This document shows positions 56,765 to 64,000 of a stretch of DNA of 64,000 bases, piece after piece. The notes under the pieces were generated by a model. That model ran no database searches. It was not told the origin of the DNA and worked only from the letters and a program-made list of their open reading frames with translations. The number at the start of each line of letters is the position of its first letter. Positions within the stretch are counted from its first letter, which is position 1. The position numbers and the translations under genes were made by a program. Origin of the DNA: Hysterangium stoloniferum (taxonomy: Eukaryota > Basidiomycota > Agaricomycetes > Hysterangiales > Hysterangiaceae); NCBI GenBank assembly GCA_015178975.1, contig WHVD01000168.1, forward strand, positions 62,001 to 126,000. Reading direction: 5' to 3'.

Positions 56765-57933
56765 AAACACCAAATTGGTGTTAGGAATGGGACGGAACAG
56801 AGTGGAGTCTGAATAGTGACAAATCATAAACCATAATGGGAAATGGAGCGGGAGCGGAGTCCGAATTGTGACAGGTCATTTGACTAAAACGGGAATGGGG
56901 CTCGGCTAGAGGGAAGACAGGTATTCTGAGTGGGGTCCGGTGACTGATGCGCGGGACGAGGTCGGAATTAGACAGAGACGACAGAGTCCGGTGGAAATTC
57001 CAGTGAACTGATAACGGGTGCGTATAGGGCATGGGTGTGTATAAGTTAGTGCCCGGAGTCCAGTGGGATTTCCGGTCGTAACACATGGAGTGAATGTCAT
57101 ACTGAATCCAGCAATGATGAAACAAAATGAGCAAAACATAAAACAGGAATAGTAAACACCAAATTGGTGTTAGGAATGGGACGGAACAGAGCAGAGTCTG
57201 AATAGTGACAAATCATAAACCATAACGGGAAATGGAGTGGGAGTGGAGTCCAATTCATGACAGGTCATTTGACTAAAACAGGAATGGGGCTCTGTTAGAG
57301 AGGTGATGGGTTTTCTGAATGGGGTCCGGTGACTGATGTGTGGGATGAGGTCGGATATAGACAGAGGCGGAGTCCGGTGGGTTTTCCGGTGACTGAAACA
57401 CAACATAACGAAGACGAACGTAGACAAGTCTGACGTATGGAGTCCGGTGGGAATTCTGGTAAACTGATAATGGGTATGTATAGGGTGCGGGTGCGCATAA
57501 GTTAGTGCCCAGAGTCCGGCGGGATATCTGGTCGTAACACTTACAAACACTCTGGATGAGTCATACACAAATTTGTTGTCAGCTTAAATTCTGTCCCACC
57601 ACAACAACTCACACTCGATTATGTTATTAGTCATTTACTCAATGTGGAATTGTGTCAGTTTGGTCCTCACATTTCATCCCTCCCAGATAAATATTTTGAC
57701 ACCCAGGCTTTCATCACTCCTGTGGTCATACACTTAAGCACTCACCAAACATTTTGTGTTTTAATTGTGGTGGATGTGGTCACTATGAAATTGATTGTCC
57801 CACTCCTAAGGACTCCACCAAGGCCAATGTTGCAGACTCAAGTGATAGTGTTGAATCTGGCATAACTGTCAATCATATTATCATCCAGGTTTGAACTCTA
57901 TGGAGTATCTTGAAAGGTTCAATTAAGAGAGTG

Positions 57934-58097
57934 TGTTGAATATGTTGATTTTTAGTTTAGAATTTAACTTTCAGAAAGCATTGATTGCAATGATATTTTA
58001 TATTTTTTGTTGTACTGTACAGTTGCTTACTAATCCTAATGCTTTTTGTTTGCCTCCACTGTGTCTTGTCATACTTTGCACACACCACAATCTAACA
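57934..58097 (+). repeat. 3' LTR of the gag-only copia (internally deleted)
   Basis: 164 bp; joins the first 75 bp and last 90 bp of the 5' LTR. Followed by TSD AATCT. Confidence 0.75.
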
Positions 58098-58102
58098 AAT
58101 CT

Positions 58103-58619
58103 TTCACAACTGGATACTTAGTTATTACTCTCATTTTTATACCAAATTTTTTATGAGTGTTTAATTACTGTTAGTGAGGTATTCAATGGTCAAGAAAGTA
58201 TATTGATTTATGCCAAACATGATCAATTACATAACCAACTCCTTCAAAAGAGATTTATCAAGCAATTAATAAGCCTGATGTTCTGGTGGGTTGCTTTGAG
58301 AGGGCTATTTAAGAGTATCATAGCCATTATTGTGATAATGCAACACTGCCATTCCTTAAAGCCTGAATAATCCAACTCTGCTCTTTTCAGACCCAACAAG
58401 AGGCCCATTATCAACTCACCAGCCTGTCAAAGACCTGAACAATTCACTACCTTCAAGTCAAACACTACCAGATGGCAAATGACAATTTGCAATCATGGTT
58501 ATACTCATAGGTTCTTCTGGGGTCAGATCAAATTGGAAATGGTGTAAAGGTGAACAGATATTCAAGAGTACACCTTCTATAATGGAAATATAGATACACA
58601 TTACTATCATGGTTATTTT
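58103..58619. other. No recognisable gene
   Basis: CpG-poor; possibly further decayed gypsy sequence upstream of the pol remnant. Confidence 0.35.
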
Positions 58620-60020
58620 GTCCCTAGATTATGAGGACTTAACAGAGACATGGTGTCTGTCTAAAAAGCTCAAATTATTTCAGAATTTGAACCATCTTGA
58701 AGGTCTCTACTACAACCTTGTAGGCAATGCTATCTATTCACCATCTGTTCAACACTTTACTATACATCAAGGTTCCATAATGGCAATGCTACATATCTAT
58801 AAGTATGATGATTTACATCATTCAGGATCCCCAGTAAAATACAAAAAGGTATTATATCACAATCCAGAATGCAATATTTGGGATCATGCCATAGAGCTTG
58901 AATGTGGCGCCAAAGCCATTAGTTGTATCCTTATCTGCATCTGAGCAAGTGCAATTGGATGTTTTCCTCAAGGAGAATTTAGAGATGGGCTGTATCCACC
59001 TTTCCAAATCCATGGCCTCCCCTGTGATTGATGAGTGGAAGGCAGCCTTCCACACCAATCAGGGATTGTTTGAACCACTGTGATATTCATTGGACTCACC
59101 AATAGTCCAGCCACATTCCAGACAATGATGAATGATATTTTTCCAGATCCGGTTTTAAAAGGAGTGGTGCACATATGGATATCTGGGTGACATCCTGATC
59201 TAGTCAAAGACTCTGTCACTGGTTCCTCTGAATAGTCTTAGAGGCATTACAATGTCACAAGCTCTATCTACATCCAGAAAGGCGCAAGTTCAGAAAGACC
59301 AAGATTGAATATCTGGGACTCATTATCTCTCACAGTCATACTGAGATGGACCCAGTTAATATTGTAGGTGTGTCAGAGTGCCCACTTCCAAGAATACTAA
59401 GGAAGTGCAAGCATTCTCAGTCTTTGCCAAGTTCTACCATCATTTCATCCAAAACATCTCTAAACTTGCACATCCATTGTTTGATCTTACAGTGAAGGAC
59501 ATAGACTGGAAGTGGTCAACCTAGGAATCATTTGATGGCATCAAGGCTCAAGTGACTTTTGCTCTGGTCCTCCTACTCCCAGATGATAACTGACCAATTT
59601 GCATTGACACACATACATAGTTCGGACTTCCCACAGGAGCCATTCTGTCTCAACAGTCAGACTCTCATGGAAAGTGGTACCCAATGGCCTTCTATTCCAA
59701 AGTATGGATGCAGTTGAGTGGAACTATGAGATATATGATAAAGAGCTCCTATCCATTATCCAGGCCTTGGAGGAATGGCAACATTTCTTGACAGGGGCCC
59801 AGCACAAGGTAGAGATTTGGACTCACTATCAGAATCTCCAGTACTCTAGGTCAGCCTGACAGCTCAATTGCAGACAGACTAGGTGGTCACTCCTGTTTAA
59901 GTATTATTTATTCCAAAAACCCAGAAAATCAATGGGAAACCTGATGCTCTGTCATGGATGCCAAACCATGGAATGGGATCAGAAGACAACACTGATGTAG
60001 TGCTACTACATCCAGACCTG
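58620..60020 (+). pseudogene. Degenerate gypsy pol of a second lineage
   Basis: Starts with WDHAIELECGAKAISC, a block before the reverse transcriptase, then SASEQVQLDVFLKENLEMG and SKSMASPV, which is joined directly to DEWKAAFHTNQGLFEPL. The intervening reverse-transcriptase motifs, including the primer grip side of the fingers, are deleted. Then come a broken YLGDILI (YxDD region, about 59175), FAKFYHHFIQNISKLAHPL, and RNase H pieces (GAILSQQSDSHGKWYPMAFYS, DKELLSIIQALEEWQHFL). The sequence differs from the family A gypsy pol, so it is another lineage. Many stops, almost no CpG. Confidence 0.7.
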
Positions 60021-61033
60021 TTTCAAATCAGAGCTCTGGAGGGTTTGAGTCTGGTGGGGGAAGGGCAGGAGCTTCTCCATATGATCTAGAAGGTGGGAAA
60101 ATAGGATTGCAAGAGGACACAGTGGACAAGGCAGCATTGCAGCTTCAACAGAGCAATTACCAGAGGGTCTTGACTGCAAAGTGATCAGATACACATGGCA
60201 TTCTTTCCTTTTATTGCAAGGTCTATTTGCTAAATGACCCAGAGCTTTGAATGCTCATAGGATCACAGCATCACAATACTCACACACAGCATCATATTTG
60301 CCACATTTTTGGGTGCCATTATAAATAAGCACTCCTATTAACAGGGCTGAAGATGACAGTATGAATGTTAATATTAAATACCAATTACAAACCACCATAT
60401 CCCTAGACAATATAAATCCTTGACTCCTATTTTGGATGGTAGTATCAGGATCCAGTTCTAAGACAGATTGGTGGGTAATTTATAATTGGTTGTCTCGCAG
60501 AAATATTGACATTCCAATTTGTTAGTGAATTATACCCACCATGTCCATCTAAGCTGTATTACCTCCTTAAAATTCTGGCTGTTAGGTAATAATCTCACTG
60601 TGATGGCATCTGTGGCTCCCCAATATATGTACATATATTGTACTAAGTTTGGTACAGTGTGGCTGAGTAATACTAATGCTTTTTGTTTACATCCACCATG
60701 TAGCTTATTCTCCATCAGTAAAATGGTGTTAAATGCTGGGAGGAGGTACCCCTATTCTGGGATGCTCCACACACTCCACAATGTCCAGGAGCTTCCTAGA
60801 ATGGGGGGATCTCCCCCAGGAGCCATCTGGAATAAATAACATTTTACTGATGCCCCCCCCCCCCCTGTATCAACAGTATAGTACATGGTGCATAGTCCAA
60901 GGAAAGGGAAAGATCCCAAGCTGAATGGCAAACTGTTAACTGAGGTCCCAGGTTATCTCACTGCCATAGTATCAGATGTAGATTACAGCTGTTTGCATTA
61001 CATATGTAAGGCATGTGCTGGATTGCATAGAAG
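60021..61033. other. Decayed sequence with a copia LTR-like fragment and poly-C
   Basis: About 60640-60720 resembles the end part of the gag-only copia LTR (TACTAATGCTTTTTGTTTACATCCACCATG). A C13 run is at 60853-60865. No gene seen. Confidence 0.4.
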
Positions 61034-61038
61034 TATTG

Positions 61039-61845
61039 TGTTAAGAACTGAAAACTGACTGATGTCGGTAGACTGATGGGGACCGAATGGAAGGACTTGG
61101 CTTCAGCTTATGTGCTGTGCCCTCACAAGTTACTGTCAGGTGTCCTTAAATTTCAGCTGGGCAGGAACTAGTCCTGTTGAGTAAACCTCTCAGTAAACTA
61201 CTGATCAGAAACTGAAGGATAAGTTGAGGGTTGGGTTGGAGAGTTGGAGACTGAGAGTTGGAAACTGAGAGTCAGAGATTAGAGGTTGAAGTCGTAAATG
61301 TAGGTTGAATTGTAAATTGGATGGAGTTGGAATGTGGTGGTCGTGAATAGATAATGGAGTCGGAGATTAGAGGGGTATCTAAGTCAATATTCTGATTGTC
61401 TAGTAACTACATTTACAGCAGGTTTATATACGAATTGTCTGTGTCTAGAAACTACTAACTAAGAGAAGAGTGGAAACACAGGTGACAAATAAACTTGACT
61501 AGGAACTGGTAGGTTACGATAATATCGGAAGCCGTGATTTAGCCGAGAGCAGGATTACAAGAAAAGGGAATAGTCCACGGGCTACAAGTATATACGGGTA
61601 TATGTGAAATATAGAGTAAAATGGATCATCATAATGAAAAGGGGACATATCAAAACATACCCAGATGGTATGAGTATATTTTGACAGGGGTGTAAATGGA
61701 GTTTGATTGCTGTGAAGGTATACGTCAGTGTCGGTGTTCCAACGGTTGCCAAAATGATGACTTGATCAATAACTTGGAACATTGATAGATGGTAGTATCC
61801 TCGGGGACCATCGGGTTGCAACATGGTTACAACATGGTCATAACA
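61039..61845 (+). repeat. Solo LTR, family B
   Basis: Ends TGTTAAGAACTG and GGTCATAACA with a perfect TSD, TATTG (61034-61038, 61846-61850). Closely related to 55800-56764 but with fewer minisatellite units. Contains a TATA-like TTTATATACG near 61423. Confidence 0.9.
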
Positions 61846-62044
61846 TATTGCAAGGAAATTGCAACCTCATAGCTCCTTCAAGCATTGATTATGGACCTTG
61901 TAACTTTGTATATTTACTAATATACAGTGACTCACAAAATATATGTTGAATCGGTGATGAAAACACCCTTTTTCCTGGGGCAGTTCACCTATTTCTTCAA
62001 ATTTTCATATGAAGATGCTTGTGGACCATGCATTCTGAGGCTAA
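61846..62044. other. No recognisable gene
   Basis: Short CpG-poor stretch between the solo LTR and the Helitron fragment. Confidence 0.35.
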
Positions 62045-63245
62045 TGCATGACAGAACACTGTACACCAGGAGTATGCAGATCCAATCCAACTAATTTCAA
62101 AGATTGACCCTGTGACTTATTGAAAGTCATAGAAAATGCTAGCCTGACTATAAACTGCCAACAATGTAGTTCAAATGGCACTTGTTTTGTAGTTGGAATT
62201 ATTGTTATTCAAGGGATGAATGCCAGCTCTCCTGCTGAAGGTCCTGTAATGATCTTTTCTTGAAGTACTCTGTGAGTCATTTGTATTAACTGCAGTCTTG
62301 TTCCATTAAAGAGCCCTTGTCTTGGATTGAAGTTTCAAAGAAGAATCAATGGCACTCCAGGTTTCAAATGCAATTTACTTGATGACAATCATTCGAAGTT
62401 GATTGAGTTTAGTACTCAGGAGGATATAATGTCTCATTGCCTCCATCCTTGACACTGTCTGCACTGTAATGGGTTTGCTCAATCCCTGGAAATCTTTCAA
62501 AAAGCATGTCATTGATTTGATCTACATCTGAATTTCCAGGACAGAGAATGGCCCACTCCAAGAAAAGCTCATCAGTAAGAACCTCAGGATCATGTATGTT
62601 TGAATACAAAGTTGAGACTAAATTATCCATTGTTGGTCCACATACCATGTGTTCAGGGACTTTAAACATATTATTGAGAGGTATGTCCTTTCCATGTCCA
62701 ATATCCAAAAGCCACTGAGCAAAAACAGCACTCTCTTGATCAGTAGGATCTACATGCATATTCTCAGTCAACAACAGAATCTTGACATTGTTCCAAAGGT
62801 GAGACCATGAGATACATGCACCAATTATATCTCTTTTGAACCTTTAGGAATGACAGACAATGTCTGTTGAAATTCACCACTCCATGCTACTGTAATGCCT
62901 CAAAAAGGAATGTTCTTGTTAAGGATATCTCTAAGGCTCCAATCTACTGTCTCACAGGCAAAGCAATTCAGCATTGGAACCTCATCCCAAATAATAAGGC
63001 TGACCTCTTTCATCAGATTGGTCTTATCTGAGCCTTTCTTCATTGTACACATGGATTTCTCATCAACCTCAGGGGGGATTTGAAACATGCTGTGAGATGT
63101 CCACCCACCACTCAGAATAAGTGCAATGCCAAAGGAGCAACACAGACTACAATGAATCCTTTGCCTCTGCAGGCATGTGCCAAGGTATTCCAAACAAATG
63201 ATTTTCCAGTACTCCCAGGTCCATTCAAATATAACAGAAAATGGA
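62045..63245 (-). pseudogene. Helitron Rep-helicase, C-terminal helicase half
   Basis: On the minus strand the PIF1-like helicase can be followed: Walker A GPGSTGKSF (about 63230), HACRGKGFIVVC, a frameshift, then SFGIALILSGGWTSHSMF, Walker B SLIIWDEVPM, LTENMHVD, ILCPGNSDVDQINDMLFERFPG, SADSV and YPPEY. After more stops come LKPGVPLILL, GLFNGTRLQLIQ and SMTFNKSQGQSLKLVGLDL. It stops before the final HGQLYVALSR-type block. The helicase would unwind DNA during rolling-circle transposition. There are stops and frameshifts throughout. No Rep nuclease domain is visible on this strand inside the window. Confidence 0.75.
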
Positions 63246-63439
63246 ATACAAGGAAAAGGGGATTTGCCATTGGATATATTCATTTTGAAAGACCCTCAAG
63301 TGGCCTGAGGTTCTTCTTACATACTTTGCTCACAGTTGTCAAAGGGCAACCTCTTTTGAAGATCTCAGGACCTGTGAAGGACAGTCTATCCTTCATTTCA
63401 AGCAGCCTGCATCTCACATGGTCTACTTGAAGATAATAA

Positions 63440-63931
63440 ATAATGGAAGTTGTGTCTTCAAGAGGCAAAGCTATGCAGACTGGATATCAATTATGGAAAC
63501 TATTTGCTACTATTATCAGCCAATGCTTTCCTTCTGATTGAGCTGCACTCTGGCATGAATTCAAAGGAGACATGTGTGATGTCTTGAAATACATTCTTCA
63601 GATGCATCTTTATCAGCCAGACACATCTGATGAGACAGTCCATGACTTTGGCCTCTTTAAGCTTGATAAAATTCTTCATGAAAGTAGGAAACCACTCTCA
63701 GAATACCCTCATATGCCTCAATATACAGAGCCATGAGAAGAGAGAGTGGGAAATCAATTCATCAATGAACAGAGGGTTTATGACCAGGCAACTGAGCATA
63801 TGAAAGCAGATATAAATATTGAAAAGTTGAATGAGGTCCAGAGAGTTGCATACAATGAAATTATGGATGCTGTCATTGCAAGGCATGAAACTGGAATAGA
63901 TGGAAAGCTTTGTTTTTTGAATTCCATATGA
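63440..63931 (+). pseudogene. Helitron Rep-helicase, region just upstream of the Walker A motif, plus strand
   Basis: The plus strand encodes TGYQLWKLFATII, ALWHEFKGDMCD, YQPDTSDETVHDFGLFKLDKIL and PLSEYPHMPQYTEP, then an open piece from 63746 with FINEQRVYDQATEHMKADI, KLNEVQRVAYNEIMDAVIA and GIDGKLCFLN. In intact Helitrons these blocks come directly before the Walker A motif. Here the frame stops just there, and the Walker A half lies on the opposite strand to the left. Confidence 0.7.
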
Positions 63932-64000
63932 AAAATTCTGGAAACTTGACATAGTGAATTGAATTGGCTGCTTGACCATGAAGGCCTATTGCATTTTTAG

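Larger units (their letters stand above)
55369..57083 (-). repeat. Family A solo LTR, middle layer of the nest
   Basis: Ends TGTTAGGATACG and GGTCGTAACA; inserted inside the outer LTR. The presumed TSD has decayed by transitions: TGTGG (55364-55368) against CATGG (57084-57088), where intact family A LTRs read CATGG. It is split by a family B LTR at 55800-56764. Confidence 0.8.
55009..57539 (-). repeat. Family A solo LTR, outer layer of the nest
   Basis: Plus-strand ends TGTTAGGATACG and GGTCGTAACA, TSD CTTAC (55004-55008, 57540-57544). It is split at 55369-57083 (plus TSD) by another family A LTR. Confidence 0.85.
54345..57895 (+). pseudogene. Copia Gag, split by the nested LTRs
   Basis: Gag text runs KLGQENYSTWCVCMKAYLV, DVWDLIDGSE, LTLAVEPEQ and FIAMKKNESQSMPCW to about 54770, with one TAA after KTQ. 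After an unexplained stretch it resumes as TEAILVLT and is cut by the family A LTR at 55009. Directly after the right TSD (57545) it continues as NTLDESYTNLLSA and DYVISHLLNVE, and ends with a CCHC knuckle CFNCGGCGHYEIDC at about 57765-57806. The TSD thus separates two halves of one Gag. No protease motif follows. Confidence 0.75.
53671..58097 (+). mobile_element. Gag-only copia derivative holding an LTR nest
   Basis: 5' LTR 53671-54088 (TGTTGAATATG...TCTAATA), primer site GGTTATTGGCCC at 54089-54100, gag, purine-rich AATTAAGAGAG, then a 3' LTR 57934-58097 (TGTTGAATATG...TCTAACA). TSD AATCT at 53666-53670 and 58098-58102. Without the nested 2.5 kb the element is about 1.9 kb and goes directly from the gag zinc knuckle to the 3' LTR: protease, integrase and reverse transcriptase are absent. 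The 3' LTR lacks about 250 bp of its middle compared with the 5' LTR. Confidence 0.8.

Overview
The window looks like transposon-dominated DNA from a filamentous fungus, most likely an agaricomycete basidiomycete. Three things point there: very short GT-AG introns (about 49-57 nt), a Plavaka-type transposase with its usual C-terminal domain, and chromodomain Ty3/gypsy, Ty1/copia, LINE, Helitron and Crypton-like (GCR1_C/Ndc10-like) sequences side by side. I see no rRNA, no CRISPR and no complete conserved host gene. The only host-like coding pieces are a VIT-domain fragment (2717-3096) and a gene with an EIK nuclease-like motif broken by one stop (7881-8432).

Layout. 1-1329: start of a minus-strand copia element (gag, primer-binding site, LTR) carrying a nested solo LTR of family B. 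2.7-8.5 kb: VIT fragment, Crypton-like pseudogene with three recognisable introns, EIK-motif gene. 8.8-9.2 kb: 115-bp tandem array. 12.1-16.6 kb and 19.9-21.1 kb: two CpG-poor, degenerate chromodomain gypsy 3' regions, with a solo LTR at 14.1 kb and a family A solo LTR at 18.5 kb. 21.6-23.3 kb: LINE 3' end with an intact RNase H ORF. 23.35-27.2 kb: Plavaka pseudogene. 27.8-28.6 kb: a small TRIM-like copia derivative. 29.0-39.15 kb: complete gypsy chromovirus with LTRs and target duplication, inserted in a second LINE and itself hit by a MITE-like element (31361-32034) and a family C solo LTR (33901-35204). 44.84-50.02 kb: complete minus-strand copia. 50.03-51.32 kb: second family C solo LTR. 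52.1-53.65 kb: degenerate transposase-like pseudogene. 53.67-58.1 kb: gag-only copia holding a three-deep LTR nest. 58.6-60 kb: another gypsy pol remnant. 61.04-61.85 kb: family B solo LTR. 62-63.95 kb: Helitron helicase in two opposite-facing pieces.

The most interesting gene is an intact-looking, three-exon antisense gene (37095-38058, minus) between the chromodomain end of pol and the 3' LTR of the gypsy. Its introns are phase 0 and it would encode 286 residues: an acidic coiled coil followed by a six-cysteine pattern matching a Zn2Cys6 DNA-binding cluster. Decayed counterparts with the same layout lie in the two older gypsy remnants, so it appears to be a long-standing part of this element lineage.

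Target-site duplications (TSDs) and CpG content together give a relative history: old sequence is almost CpG-free, while later insertions stand out as CpG-rich blocks. Element names, TSDs and intron positions were read by eye; family assignments rest on recognised motifs, not database searches.
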